In this document: positions 1-8,659 of the stretch, piece by piece
How positions within the stretch are numbered: the stretch's first letter is position 1
Layout: each line of letters begins with the position of its first letter
Assembly: GCF_001905825.1 (NCBI RefSeq)
Contig: NZ_LIVV01000003.1
Span: forward strand, 76,988 to 140,987
DNA length: 64,000 nucleotides
Direction: 5' to 3'
Source of the DNA: Streptomyces sp. CB02009
GTDB lineage: Bacteria; Actinomycetota; Actinomycetes; Streptomycetales; Streptomycetaceae
Made by a program: the position numbers and the translations under genes
Notes under the pieces: model-generated
Seen by the model: only the letters and a program-made list of their open reading frames with translations
Told to the model about the DNA's origin: nothing
Databases searched by the model: none

Positions 1-648
1 CGCGGCACCGACGCAGGACAGGGCGAGCAGCACCGGCACACCGGCGGCGATGATCGCGCCGAAGACGACGAGCAGGATCAGCAGGGTCAGCGGAAGGCTG
101 ATCAGCTCGGCCTTCCTGAAGTCCTCGCCGAGGGTCTCGCCGAGCCCCTTGGCGGTGGATCCGGTGCCGATCTGGTCGATCGTCAGGCCCTCGTGGGCCC
201 TCTCGGTGGCCGCGCTCGCGTCGAGCAGCGGCTGGACCCGGGTGTCGGCGTCCTCCGTGTCGCCCCGCATGGTCACCGGGAGCAGCAGCGCCGTGCCGTC
301 GGGGGAGGGGAGGGCGGAGCCGACGCTCTCCACCTCGGGCAGGGCCCTCATCCTTCCGGCGAGCTCCGCGGCGGCCTTCCGCGCGGTGGCGGTGTCGAGC
401 CGTCCGCCGCCGGCGGCGGTGATGAGGACGTTCTCCTCGGGTTTCTCGGTGAAGCGCCCCGAGGCCGTGATCCGGCCGGCGCGGCCGGACTCGCCGACCC
501 CCGACTCCGCGTCGCTGATCCGCTGCGTTCCGGCGGCCCCGCCGAGCAGGAGGCAGAGCGCGACGAAGACGACCCAGAGGCCGATGGCGGACCACGGGTG
601 CGTGGCACTCCATCGAGCGATCCGTACCGTCGCCGGTTTCCTTCGCAT
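1..648 (-). CDS. MMPL family transporter, N-terminal part (truncated by window edge)
   Basis: This is the first 216 codons of a minus-strand gene whose 3' part lies outside the window; the reading frame stays open to base 1. The start is the ATG at 648-646. The protein opens with a basic stretch (MRRKPATVRIARWSATHPWS), then one strongly hydrophobic helix at about residues 20-40, then a soluble domain and the start of a second hydrophobic block near the window edge. That is the layout of the RND-superfamily MMPL proteins, proton-driven exporters of lipids or small molecules in the cytoplasmic membrane. The substrate cannot be told from this fragment. It is probably transcribed from the gap at 649-827, which it shares end-on with the two-component operon. 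Confidence 0.8.
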   Translation of the reverse strand, partial: MRRKPATVRIARWSATHPWSAIGLWVVFVALCLLLGGAAGTQRISDAESGVGESGRAGRITASGRFTEKPEENVLITAAGGGRLDTATARKAAAELAGRMRALPEVESVGSALPSPDGTALLLPVTMRGDTEDADTRVQPLLDASAATERAHEGLTIDQIGTGSTAKGLGETLGEDFRKAELISLPLTLLILLVVFGAIIAAGVPVLLALSCVGAA

Positions 649-827
649 GGGCGGTTCCCTCCCGTTGGCTTCGCGTCTGCGCGACGGGAGAAACGCTATT
701 CAGGGGAGAACGACGGGAGTACGAGGTAAACCCGTGCGGTTTCCCGTAATGCGGGGCGGGAATTCCGGGCGGGAGGCGCGCGGTTCGACGGCGCGCGCAT
801 TCCGGCGGCGCGTGTGTCGTCGTACGG

Positions 828-1472
828 CTACGACTCCAGATAGCGGAGCACCGCGAGGATCCGCCGGCTGTAGCCCGTCGTGTGGGTCAGCTCCAGCTTG
901 TCGAAGACGGTGTTGAGGTTCTTCTCCACCGAACTCAGCGAGATGTGCAGCTTCTTCGCGATGGCCGCGTTCGTGTGCCCCTCCGCGAGCGCCTCCAGGA
1001 CCGTCCGCTCCCTCGGCGTCAGCCGCGCGAGCGGATCCCCGTGGGTGGTCCGGACGACCAGCTGCCGTACGACCTCCGGGTCGATGACGGCCCCGCCGGC
1101 GTGGATCCGTTCCAGCGCGTCGAGGAACTCCTCGACCTGGGCCACCCGGTCCTTGAGGAGGTAGCCGACCCGTTCGGCGTTGGACGCGAGGAGCTTGGCC
1201 GCGTACGAGCGCTCGACGTGCTGCGACAGCACCAGCACGCCCACCTCCGGCCGGCGCTCACGGATCTCGACGGCCGCCCGCAGCCCCTCGTCGGTATGGG
1301 TCGGGGGCATCCGGATGTCGACGACGACGGCGTCAGGCCGCCGCTCCTCGACCTCCGTGAGCAGCGTCTCCGCGTCCCCGAGCGCCGCCAGGACCTCGTG
1401 GCCCTCCTCGGCGAGCAGCCTGACCAGGCCCTCACGCAGCAGGGTCGAGTCCTCGGCAAGGATTACGCGCAC
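828..1472 (-). CDS. NarL/LuxR-family response regulator
   Basis: Two-component response regulator of 214 aa. The receiver domain (about 1-120) has acidic residues E7 and D8, the phospho-acceptor D52 (VVVDIRMPP) and the conserved K107 (YLLKD). A LuxR-type helix-turn-helix fills about 148-214 (LTPRERTVLEALAEG, then IAKKLHISLSSVEKN). It overlaps the end of the histidine kinase gene by 10 bp, so the two are very likely translationally coupled and cognate. On phosphorylation it should dimerise and bind promoter DNA. Position next to miaB resembles the S. coelicolor SCO5784/SCO5785 pair, which has been linked to secretion and antibiotic output; that link is from memory. Confidence 0.93.
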   Translation of the reverse strand: MRVILAEDSTLLREGLVRLLAEEGHEVLAALGDAETLLTEVEERRPDAVVVDIRMPPTHTDEGLRAAVEIRERRPEVGVLVLSQHVERSYAAKLLASNAERVGYLLKDRVAQVEEFLDALERIHAGGAVIDPEVVRQLVVRTTHGDPLARLTPRERTVLEALAEGHTNAAIAKKLHISLSSVEKNLNTVFDKLELTHTTGYSRRILAVLRYLES

Positions 1473-2665
1473 GGCAGCTCCGCGGTGATGGTGGTCGGTC
1501 CCCCGAGGGGGCTGTGGACGTGCAGCACGCCGTCGAGCGCGGCCACCCGGCTGCGCAGTCCGGTCAGCCCGCTGCCTTTCTCGCTCGCGCCCCCGGTGCC
1601 GTCGTCCTCGATCCGTACGGTGAGCCGTGCTCCGTCGAGGGCCACGGTCACCGCGATCTCCGAGGCCGAGGAGTGCTTGGCCGCGTTCGTCACGGACTCC
1701 GACACCACGAAGTAGGCGGCCGTCTCGACCGGCCGGGGCAGCGGCGCGGCGACCTCGTACCGGGTCCGCAACGGGATGCCGCTCCGTTCGGCGACTCCGC
1801 CGATCGCCTCTTCGAGCCCGAGGCTGTCGAGCGCCGACGGGTACACCCGCCAGGCCACCTCGCGCAGTTCGGTCAGCATGCCCTGCGCCTCCTGGTGGGC
1901 CTGGAGCAGCAGCGCCTCGGCCTGCTCGGGGCGGCGGCCCCTGCGGGCCCGCCCGATCAGCATGGCGAGCGCCACCAGGCGCTGCTGCAGCCCGTCATGG
2001 AGGTCGCGCTCGATGCGCCGGCGCTCGGCGTCCACGGCCTCGACGACGGCGGCCCGGCTGGCGGCGAGTTCGTCGATCCGGCGCCGGAGGAGCTCCCCCT
2101 CGGAGGGACCGAAGCACGCGCGGGCGGTGCGGGCGTCGAGCGCGGCCAGCGAGAACAGGCCCTGGACGTCGAGGAAGAGCAGCACGCCGCCGAGCAGGAC
2201 CTGGGTGAGCAGTTCGTCCCAGTCGAGAGTGCCCCGCCCCGCGCCGTACGCCAGGATTCCGGCCAGGACGGCGCCGAAGACGAGCAGCGCGATGACGACC
2301 GCGCAGAGCAGCCCCGTGGAACTGCGGACGGCGAGGTAGCGCAGGACCTTCCGGTCCGAGGCCTCGTAGTGCGCGGGGAAGAGATCGCCGAAGAAGGCGG
2401 AGCGGCGGACCCGTTCGACCGCGACCAGGCGCCGGGCGCCGGCCGTCAGGACCCCCAGCGCGCCGGCGCGGGTGCGCGGCCGGAGCAGGAACGGGCCCAG
2501 GGCCGTACCGACCGTCAGGAAGTAGAGGGCGCCGAGCAGCGCGGTCGCGCAGCCGGCGAGGGTGCCGAGACCGCGGCGGGCTGAGGACGGGACGGACGCA
2601 CGGGTGGCGGGTCCGTCCCCACCCGCGGTGTTCCCGGCCGTCGCCGGCTCCCCGTCCCCGTGCAC
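1463..2665 (-). CDS. Sensor histidine kinase (HisKA_3 type)
   Basis: Membrane sensor kinase of 400 aa from the GTG at 2665. The N-terminal half has several hydrophobic helices (GTLAGCATALLGALYFLTVG near the start, more around residues 100-170). Then comes the HisKA_3 dimerisation motif with the phospho-accepting His (IERDLHDGLQQRLVALA) and a C-terminal HATPase domain (N box SVTNAAKHS, G boxes EDDGTGG and GSGLTGLRSRV). It autophosphorylates and passes phosphate to the overlapping response regulator. An in-frame ATG at 2761 overlaps the DedA stop codon as ATGA. I preferred 2665 because codons between the two starts (CGA, CGA, TCT, CTA) are atypical for this genome; the longer form of 432 aa remains possible. 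Confidence 0.85.
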   Translation of the reverse strand: MHGDGEPATAGNTAGGDGPATRASVPSSARRGLGTLAGCATALLGALYFLTVGTALGPFLLRPRTRAGALGVLTAGARRLVAVERVRRSAFFGDLFPAHYEASDRKVLRYLAVRSSTGLLCAVVIALLVFGAVLAGILAYGAGRGTLDWDELLTQVLLGGVLLFLDVQGLFSLAALDARTARACFGPSEGELLRRRIDELAASRAAVVEAVDAERRRIERDLHDGLQQRLVALAMLIGRARRGRRPEQAEALLLQAHQEAQGMLTELREVAWRVYPSALDSLGLEEAIGGVAERSGIPLRTRYEVAAPLPRPVETAAYFVVSESVTNAAKHSSASEIAVTVALDGARLTVRIEDDGTGGASEKGSGLTGLRSRVAALDGVLHVHSPLGGPTTITAELPCA

Positions 2666-2757
2666 GGGGCCCGAGACTAGTGCGCCCGCACCACCCGGGC
2701 AAGATCGTCGGGGCGGTGCGGGAGGCGGTGCCGTACCGGTGGGGCGGGAGCCCCGGG

Positions 2758-3429
2758 TCATGAGGCGCGCCGGTGCCGGTCGGCCCGGCCGCGACCGCGC
2801 AGCCGGACCGCCACGTAGGCCGCGACGGCGACGGCGACCATGCCGAGGACCGCCTTCGACAGGACACCCACGTAGGTCTCCACGACGTCCCAGCGGTCGC
2901 CCAGCCAGTAGCCGGCCATCACGAGCACGCTGTTCCAGATGAGGCTGCCGAGCGTGGTGAGCAGGACGAAGAGCGGCAGCGGCATCCGCTCGACACCGGC
3001 CGGAACCGAGATCAGGCTCCGGAAGATCGGCACCATCCGCCCGAGGAACACGGCCTTGGTGCCGTGCCGGGCGAACCACTCCTCCGTACGGACCAGGTCC
3101 GAGGACTTCACCAGGGGCAGCTTCCGCCAGAGCGCGTGCATCCGGTCCCGGCCGAAGAGCACCCCGATCCAGTAGAGCGCCACCGCTCCCACCACGGAGC
3201 CGAGCGTCGTCCAGAACAGCGCCGAGGCCAGGCTCAGCACTCCCTGACCGGCGGCGAATCCGGTGAGCGGCAGGATCACCTCGCTGGGCAGCGGCGGGAA
3301 GAGGTTCTCCAGGGCGATGGCGAGGCCGGCTCCGGGGCCGCCCATCGTGTCGACGAGGTCGGCGGCCCAGCCGGCGACGCCGTCGGCGGGCTGCTGGGCG
3401 ACCGCCGTGGTCGTGAGGTCGAGCTGCAT
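2758..3429 (-). CDS. DedA family membrane protein
   Basis: Integral membrane protein of 223 aa in the DedA/VTT (SNARE-associated) family. Members are thought to flip or translocate lipid carriers such as undecaprenyl phosphate and to maintain membrane homeostasis. Family hallmarks are the early hydrophobic region ending in ENLFPPLPSE, the re-entrant loop and the conserved FLGRMVPIFRSLISVPAG segment, then two or three C-terminal membrane helices (GSLIWNSVLVMAGYWLG; VLGMVAVAVAAYVAV). The start at 3429 has a GGAG box seven bases upstream. An in-frame upstream start at 3486 would add 19 residues but lacks a good ribosome binding site. It is the first gene of a probable operon with the histidine kinase and response regulator. 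Confidence 0.88.
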   Translation of the reverse strand: MQLDLTTTAVAQQPADGVAGWAADLVDTMGGPGAGLAIALENLFPPLPSEVILPLTGFAAGQGVLSLASALFWTTLGSVVGAVALYWIGVLFGRDRMHALWRKLPLVKSSDLVRTEEWFARHGTKAVFLGRMVPIFRSLISVPAGVERMPLPLFVLLTTLGSLIWNSVLVMAGYWLGDRWDVVETYVGVLSKAVLGMVAVAVAAYVAVRLRGRGRADRHRRAS

Positions 3430-3704
3430 GACGGGACTCCAAGCCGGCCGGGAGGATGCGGGGCGGATGCCCCGCTCTTCTCCCACGACCCTAGGAAACG
3501 CAGCTCAGCGCCGGTATGAGGGATCCCACCCATCCCGGTCCGGTTCTCCGTACGCCCGACCCTGCGGAAAACCGCAGGGTCAGGCGTGCGGCCCGGCCCG
3601 CGACGGACGGCCGGCGCCGGGGGGCGACTCCCGGCCCGGTCCCGCTCCGCCTCCGGCTCCCGGTCCGGCCGGAGGCTCTCCGGGGACCGCCTACCCTTGG
3701 ACGC

Positions 3705-5234
3705 ATGACGAGCAGCAGCGACCGGAGCACCGCAGTGAGCGTTGACGGCACCAAGACCTATGAGATCCGCACCTACGGGTGCCAGATGAACGTCCACGAC
3801 TCCGAGCGGCTCTCCGGTCTGCTGGAAGAGGCGGGTTACGTCCAGGCCCCCAAGGGCTCCGACGGGGACGCCGACGTCGTCGTCTTCAACACCTGCGCGG
3901 TCCGCGAGAACGCCGACAACAAGCTGTACGGCAACCTCGGCCGGCTCGCCCCGCGGAAGACCACGCGCCCCGGCATGCAGATCGCCGTCGGCGGCTGCCT
4001 CGCGCAGAAGGACCGCGACACCATCGTCGAGAAGGCCCCCTGGGTCGACGTGGTCTTCGGCACGCACAACATCGGCAAGCTGCCCGTCCTCCTGGAGCGC
4101 GCCCGCGTGCAGGAGGAGGCGCAGATCGAGATCGCCGAGTCGCTCGAGGCCTTCCCCTCGACGCTGCCGACCCGCCGCGAGTCCGCCTACGCCGCCTGGG
4201 TCTCGATCTCCGTCGGCTGCAACAACACCTGCACCTTCTGCATCGTCCCGGCCCTGCGCGGCAAGGAGGAGGACCGCCGTCCCGGCGACATCCTCGCCGA
4301 GATCGAGGCGCTGGTCGCCGAGGGCGTCTCCGAGATCACCCTGCTCGGCCAGAACGTCAACGCGTACGGCTCCGACCTCGGCGACCGCGAGGCCTTCTCC
4401 AAGCTGCTGCGCGCCTGCGGGCAGATCGAGGGCCTGGAGCGGGTCCGCTTCACCTCCCCGCACCCCCGCGACTTCACCGACGACGTGATCGCGGCGATGG
4501 CCGAGACGCCGAACGTGATGCCGCAGCTCCACATGCCGATGCAGTCCGGCTCGGACTCGATCCTCCGGGCGATGCGCCGCTCCTACCGGCAGGAGCGTTT
4601 CCTCGGGATCATCGAGAAGGTCCGCGCGGCCATCCCGCACGCCGCCATCTCCACCGACATCATCGTGGGCTTCCCCGGCGAGACCGAGGAGGACTTCGAG
4701 CAGACCATGCACGCCGTGCGCGAGGCCCGCTTCGCGAACGCCTTCACCTTCCAGTACTCCAAGCGCCCCGGAACCCCGGCCGCCGACATGGAGGGCCAGA
4801 TCCCCAAGGAGGTCGTCCAGGAGCGCTACATGCGCCTGGTCGCGCTCCAGGAGGAGATCTCCTGGGAGGAGAACAAGAAGCAGGTGGGCCGCACCCTGGA
4901 CGTCATGGTCGCGGAGGGCGAGGGCCGCAAGGACGGCGCCACCGACCGGCTCTCGGGCCGCGCCCCCGACAACCGGCTCGTCCACTTCACCAAGCCGGCC
5001 GAGGACGTCCGCCCCGGCGACGTCGTGACCGTCGAGATCACCTACGCCGCCCCGCACCACCTGCTCGCCGAGGGCCCCGTCGCGGCGGTGCGCCGCACCC
5101 GCGCCGGCGACGCCTGGGAGAAGCGCACCACCGCGGCCGCGGCGAAGCCGGCGGGCGTGCTGCTCGGGCTGCCGGGGATCGGGGTCCCGGAGCCGCTCCC
5201 GGCGGCCGCGGTCCCGGCCTGCGGGAGCCACTGA
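3705..5234 (+). CDS. miaB: tRNA-2-methylthio-N6-dimethylallyladenosine synthase MiaB
   Basis: Radical-SAM methylthiotransferase of 509 aa that adds the 2-methylthio group to i6A37 of tRNAs reading UNN codons. The N-terminal UPF0004 domain carries three cysteines for the auxiliary [4Fe-4S] cluster (TYGCQMN with C26, [15 protein letters not shown]). The radical-SAM core has the CxxxCxxC motif ([12 protein letters not shown]), followed by the family segments [19 protein letters not shown] and [14 protein letters not shown]-terminal TRAM domain binds RNA. The ATG at 3705 was chosen over longer in-frame extensions because the family motif begins about 20 residues later. It acts after MiaA, encoded at 7619-8557. 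A short 92-residue gene follows after 28 bases. Confidence 0.97.
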   Translation: MTSSSDRSTAVSVDGTKTYEIRTYGCQMNVHDSERLSGLLEEAGYVQAPKGSDGDADVVVFNTCAVRENADNKLYGNLGRLAPRKTTRPGMQIAVGGCLAQKDRDTIVEKAPWVDVVFGTHNIGKLPVLLERARVQEEAQIEIAESLEAFPSTLPTRRESAYAAWVSISVGCNNTCTFCIVPALRGKEEDRRPGDILAEIEALVAEGVSEITLLGQNVNAYGSDLGDREAFSKLLRACGQIEGLERVRFTSPHPRDFTDDVIAAMAETPNVMPQLHMPMQSGSDSILRAMRRSYRQERFLGIIEKVRAAIPHAAISTDIIVGFPGETEEDFEQTMHAVREARFANAFTFQYSKRPGTPAADMEGQIPKEVVQERYMRLVALQEEISWEENKKQVGRTLDVMVAEGEGRKDGATDRLSGRAPDNRLVHFTKPAEDVRPGDVVTVEITYAAPHHLLAEGPVAAVRRTRAGDAWEKRTTAAAAKPAGVLLGLPGIGVPEPLPAAAVPACGSH

Positions 5235-5262
5235 CACCCGATCGCACCTGTGGGGGGAATGC

Positions 5263-5541
5263 ATGGAGAAGTGGATCGTCTACGCGCAGTACGGGTCGGG
5301 TGACTCCTACTTCACCGAGGTGCTCGCCCGGGTGTCCGGCACCCGGGACGACGCCCGGGAGGCGCTGCTCGGCGTCACCAGGACGTACCGCGCGCCGCTG
5401 CGGGAGAAGTGGCGCGAGGTCTACCGCATGCCGGGCGGCGACAGCTACCTGGTGATCGTCAAGGGCGCGGTGACGCTGACCGAGATCACGATGGGCATCG
5501 CCGAACTGGTCCACGACTCGAAGGCGGAGTCGCCCGAGTAG
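5263..5541 (+). CDS. Conserved hypothetical protein downstream of miaB
   Basis: A 92-residue soluble protein starting MEKWIVYAQYGSGDSYFTEVL. It has no signal peptide or membrane helix and an alternating hydrophobic/charged pattern suggesting a small alpha/beta fold. A GGGGG stretch lies about 8 bases before the ATG, and the gene sits 28 bases after miaB on the same strand, so the two are probably co-transcribed. I recall similar small proteins beside miaB in other Streptomyces but know no function. The codon bias is fully typical of the genome, which supports it as a real gene. Confidence 0.75.
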   Translation: MEKWIVYAQYGSGDSYFTEVLARVSGTRDDAREALLGVTRTYRAPLREKWREVYRMPGGDSYLVIVKGAVTLTEITMGIAELVHDSKAESPE

Positions 5542-5549
5542 CGGCGCGC

Positions 5550-5770
5550 CGGGTCGGAGGACGGGCGGAAAGGCCCGGGTGCCGGGATGGACGGCGGGTC
5601 GGAGGGGCCCCGGGGTGCGCGGACGCACGGCGGGTCGGAGGGGCCTGGGGTACGGGGACGCACGCACTGGGGGTCCGAGGGCCCAGGTGCCGGGATGGAC
5701 GGCGGGTCGGAGGGGCGCCTGGGGTGCGGGGACGCATTGCGGGCCGGAAGGCCCGGGTGCCGGGCGCTCC
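5550..5770. repeat. Degenerate intergenic tandem repeat array
   Basis: The gap between the 92-residue gene and the LigB-like gene is filled by about six diverged G-rich units. They share the core gGGTCGGAGG, at roughly 5551, 5596, 5632, 5671, 5704 and 5741, giving a period of 32-45 bases. Between cores the filler alternates between a GTGCCGGGATGGACGGC-like and a GGGGTnCGnGGACGCA-like form, so there may be a longer two-part unit. No convincing gene overlaps the array. Confidence 0.7.
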
Positions 5771-5834
5771 GGCGCCCGGTCCCGCGGGGCGGGGAACCGG
5801 GCCTCGCGGGGTGGGGCGCAGTAGGCTGCCGATC

Positions 5835-6575
5835 ATGCTTGTCGCCGCCGCCGTCTGCCCCTGCCCGCCGCTCCTCGTGCCCGAGGTCGCGACCGGCGCC
5901 GCCCCCGAGCTGGACGCCGCGCGGGCGGCCTGTACGGATGCCCTCGGGCTGCTCGCCGCGGCGCGCCCCGACCGGCTGTACGTCGTCGGCCCGGCCGGCG
6001 AGGGCGCCCACGGCGTCTTCCCCGCGGGTTCGACCGGCACGTTCGCGGGCTTCGGCGTCGACCTCTCCGTACGGCTCGGCGACGACGGGGGACGACCGGC
6101 CGGCGACGACGGGGGCCGGCCGGCCGCCGACCGCCCCCTGCCCGTCTCCCTCGCCGTCGGCGCCTGGCTCCTCGGCCGGGCCGGGTGGGCCGACGCGCCG
6201 ATCGAGGGCCTGGCCGTCGACGGGACGGCGACGCCGGACGTCTGCGCCGGGATCGGCCGCGGCCTCGCCGACTCGGCCGAGCGGGTCGCCCTCCTGGTGA
6301 TGGGCGACGGCAGCGCCTGCCGGACCGTGAAGGCCCCGGGCTACCTCGACGAGCGGGCCGCCGGCTTCGACGCGGAGGCCGCCCGCGCCCTCGGCACGGC
6401 CGACGCCGCCGCACTCCTCGCCCTGGAACCCGAGCTCGCGTACGAGCTGAAGGCGGCCGGCCGCGCCCCCTGGCAGGTCCTCGCGGGCGCCGCGCAGGGC
6501 GCGGACCTCGACGGGCGGCTGCTCTTCGAGGACGCCCCGTACGGCGTGGGGTACTTCGTGGCCGCCTGGTCCTGA
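5835..6575 (+). CDS. Class III extradiol dioxygenase subunit B-like (LigB superfamily) protein
   Basis: A 246-residue protein beginning MLVAAAVCPCPPLLVPEVA. Homologues in Streptomyces between miaB and miaA are usually named for similarity to the LigB catalytic subunit of class III ring-cleaving dioxygenases. The short N-terminal CPCPPLLVPE and the C-terminal APYGVGYFVAAW are the recognisable parts. I cannot identify a full iron-binding His/His/Glu set, so enzymatic activity is uncertain; the name reflects fold similarity only. A short repeat (GDDGGRPAGDDGGRPAADR, about residues 84-102) looks like a recent in-frame duplication. The gene ends just before a strong terminator. Confidence 0.75.
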   Translation: MLVAAAVCPCPPLLVPEVATGAAPELDAARAACTDALGLLAAARPDRLYVVGPAGEGAHGVFPAGSTGTFAGFGVDLSVRLGDDGGRPAGDDGGRPAADRPLPVSLAVGAWLLGRAGWADAPIEGLAVDGTATPDVCAGIGRGLADSAERVALLVMGDGSACRTVKAPGYLDERAAGFDAEAARALGTADAAALLALEPELAYELKAAGRAPWQVLAGAAQGADLDGRLLFEDAPYGVGYFVAAWS

Positions 6576-6621
6576 GGCCCCGGCACACAGACCTGAGGCC
6601 CCGGCACACGGACGCGCGGAA

Positions 6622-6666
6622 ACGGCGGACGGCCGCGGAGCGAGGTGCTCCGCGGCCGTCCGCCGT
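6622..6666. terminator. Strong bidirectional hairpin terminator
   Basis: A perfect 20-bp inverted repeat (arms 6622-6641 and 6647-6666) with a GAGGT loop lies between the convergent LigB-like gene and the antitoxin-like gene. There is no U tract, as is usual in Streptomyces. Confidence 0.88.
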
Positions 6667-6696
6667 ATCAGAGGGGCTGCCGGGTGACGCCGGACG

Positions 6697-7059
6697 TCAG
6701 GCGCTCGGCGGCGGGGTCGTGCCGCCGCCACTGCCGGGCGCGGGGTCGCTGCCGGGAGTGGGACCGGTGCCGCCGGTGCCGGCGGTGCCGGGGAAGGGGC
6801 CGGTCGCCGGGCCGGTCCCGGGGGCGCCCCCGCTGCCCGGCGTGGCTTCGTCCTTGTGACCGATCCGGTCCAGTGCGTCCTTGGCCTTGTCCGTACCGGA
6901 ATGGATCTTGTCGCTGTACTTGCCCTTGGTCTTCTCGTCGACCAGCTTCGCGGCCTTCTCGATGCCGTGATCGATCTTGCCGCCGTGCTGCTGAGCGAGA
7001 TCGGCGACCTTGTCCTTGGCAGGGGCGAGCTTTGCCTTCAGCGAATCCAGGAGACCCAT
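6697..7059 (-). CDS. MT0933-like antitoxin family protein
   Basis: A 120-residue protein. Residues 1-70 (MGLLDSLKAKLAPAKDKVAD, then KYSDKIHSGTDKAKDALDRIG) are a charged amphipathic helical region typical of the MT0933/Rv0909-like family (PF14013), annotated as the antitoxin of a proposed mycobacterial toxin-antitoxin pair. The last 50 residues are a Gly/Pro/Thr-rich low-complexity tail. No toxin gene is adjacent: the neighbour at 7111-7479 is an acidic low-complexity protein, so a toxin-antitoxin role here is unproven. The ATG at 7059 has a strong GGAGGGAAGG ribosome binding site. Confidence 0.75.
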   Translation of the reverse strand: MGLLDSLKAKLAPAKDKVADLAQQHGGKIDHGIEKAAKLVDEKTKGKYSDKIHSGTDKAKDALDRIGHKDEATPGSGGAPGTGPATGPFPGTAGTGGTGPTPGSDPAPGSGGGTTPPPSA

Positions 7060-7110
7060 GGGGCACCTTCCCTCCGAGGACCCCCGAGGAGTCCCTCTTC
7101 CGTGTGCTGC

Positions 7111-7479
7111 CTACTGACGGGCGCCTTCGCCGGCCTCGTTGTCCGCGGCGGCCTCTGCGGACTGCTGCTTCGGGATCTCCACGACGTCCACGACGTCCAC
7201 GACGTCCACGACCTCCACGGTCTCCGAGGCGACCGCTCCGGTGCCCACGTCGTCCGCGTCGACGCCGTCCGGCGCCGCGCTCACGGCCTTCGCCGCGTCG
7301 GCCGCGGATCCGGTCAGGGCCCCGGTGACGTCCGTCACGGTCTCCGTCCCGGCCTCCGTCCCGGACTCGGTCTCCGTGCCGCCGTCCGCAGCCGGAACGA
7401 CGGCCTCGGTCCCCGTCTCCTCCGACGACACCGCGGCCGCATCCTTCTTCTTACGGCGAAACAATGCAAAAACGCCCAT
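7111..7479 (-). CDS. Acidic low-complexity hypothetical protein
   Basis: A 122-residue protein starting MGVFALFRRKKKDAAAV. It has a short hydrophobic/basic N-terminus, which could touch the membrane, followed by an Ala/Thr/Glu/Asp-rich disordered body. It contains a VVDVVDVVDVV repeat encoded by 9-bp DNA repeats. GGAG six bases before the ATG at 7479 sets the start; an ATG two codons upstream is less well placed. I recall relatives in Streptomyces labelled 'gliding motility protein', a name without functional support that I would not adopt. It lies 51 bases upstream of the antitoxin-like gene on the same strand, so the two may share a transcript. Confidence 0.65.
   Translation of the reverse strand: MGVFALFRRKKKDAAAVSSEETGTEAVVPAADGGTETESGTEAGTETVTDVTGALTGSAADAAKAVSAAPDGVDADDVGTGAVASETVEVVDVVDVVDVVEIPKQQSAEAAADNEAGEGARQ
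7178..7219. repeat. 9-bp tandem repeat inside a coding region
   Basis: About four head-to-tail copies of CACGACGTC, with a CCTC variant, encode the Val-Asp-Val repeat of the acidic 122-residue protein. The register is a multiple of three, so copy-number change would keep the frame. Confidence 0.8.
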
Positions 7480-7618
7480 ATTCACTCCATAGCGTACTCG
7501 GATGGGAGGGATTCCGTGATGATCGACAGCCGGAACCTCGCAACAGGAAACGAAGCCGGATGGGCGCCGTCACGTAGCTCGTTCGGGGACGGGCCGTGAG
7601 GTTTGCGAGACTGGTGCG

Positions 7619-8557
7619 GTGAGAAGCGCAGCTCCCGCCCCGCGGGTCATCGCCGTCGTCGGCCCCACGGCGGCCGGAAAGTCCGATCTGGGTGTGTTCC
7701 TGGCCCAGCAGCTCGGGGGCGAGGTCGTCAACGCAGACTCGATGCAGCTCTACCGGGGGATGGACATCGGGACCGCCAAACTGACACCGGAGGAACGCGG
7801 CGGCGTTCCGCACCACCTCCTCGACATCTGGGACGTGACCGAGGCCGCCAGCGTCGCCGAGTACCAGCGGCTCGCCCGCGCCGAGATCGACCGGCTGCTC
7901 GCCGCCGGCCGCACCCCCGTCCTCGTCGGCGGCTCCGGCCTGTACGTACGGGGTGCCGTCGACGCCCTCGAGTTCCCCGGCACCGACCCCGCCGTCCGGG
8001 CCCGTCTCGAGGCCGAGCTCGACGAGCGCGGCCCCGGCGTCCTGCACGCCCGGCTCGCCGAGGCGGACCCCGAGGCGGCCCGCGCGATCCTGTCCAGCAA
8101 CGGGCGCCGGATCGTCCGCGCCCTCGAGGTGATCGAGATCACCGGCAAGCCCTTCACCGCGAACCTGCCGGGACCCGACTCCGTCTACGACACGGTGCAG
8201 ATCGGTGTCGACGTGGGCCGCCCCGAGCTCGACGAGCGGATCACCACGCGCGTGGACCGGATGTGGGAGGCCGGCCTCGTCGACGAGGTGCGCACCCTGG
8301 AGGCCCAGGGCCTGCGCGAGGGGCGCACCGCGGCCCGCGCCCTCGGCTACCAGCAGGTCCTCGCCGCGCTCGCGGGCGAGTGCACCGAGGACGAGGCCCG
8401 CGCCGAGACCGTGCGCGCCACCAAGCGCTTCGCCCGACGCCAGGACTCGTGGTTCCGCCGGGACCCGCGGGTCCACTGGCTCAGCGGAGCCGCCGATCAC
8501 CGGGGGGAACTCCCGGGGCAGGCGCTCTCGTTGGTCGAACGAGCGGTTACAGCCTGA
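7619..8557 (+). CDS. miaA: tRNA dimethylallyltransferase MiaA
   Basis: Enzyme of 312 aa that transfers the dimethylallyl group from DMAPP to N6 of A37 in tRNAs, the step before MiaB. The N-terminal P-loop GPTAAGKS is at residues 15-22, followed by the substrate-binding NADSMQLYRGMDIGTAK segment with the catalytic Asp, then VGGSGLYVRG and the C-terminal YQQV...RRQDSWFRRDPR region that grips the anticodon loop. The start is GTG 7619, since the P-loop normally lies 10-20 residues from the N-terminus. Upstream is the divergent acidic-protein gene. Downstream is a small membrane protein gene, then dapF, all on the plus strand. Confidence 0.97.
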   Translation: MRSAAPAPRVIAVVGPTAAGKSDLGVFLAQQLGGEVVNADSMQLYRGMDIGTAKLTPEERGGVPHHLLDIWDVTEAASVAEYQRLARAEIDRLLAAGRTPVLVGGSGLYVRGAVDALEFPGTDPAVRARLEAELDERGPGVLHARLAEADPEAARAILSSNGRRIVRALEVIEITGKPFTANLPGPDSVYDTVQIGVDVGRPELDERITTRVDRMWEAGLVDEVRTLEAQGLREGRTAARALGYQQVLAALAGECTEDEARAETVRATKRFARRQDSWFRRDPRVHWLSGAADHRGELPGQALSLVERAVTA

Positions 8558-8659
8558 TCACGTGATGGCATCGGGACGCCCTGCCCGTCATTTCGGCGGT
8601 CGGGAGCGTGCCATCATCGAGCATCGATCGACCAAGTGGAGTCCGAGTGGGGAGGGCGC

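Noticed and set aside
2665..2761. Longer histidine kinase start at ATG 2761 overlapping the DedA stop
   Set aside because: The ATGA overlap is attractive, but codon choice between the starts (CGA, CGA, TCT, CTA) is untypical and no ribosome binding site is seen.
5550..5770. CRISPR-like array
   Set aside because: Repeats are not identical, spacers are themselves repetitive and no cas genes are present.
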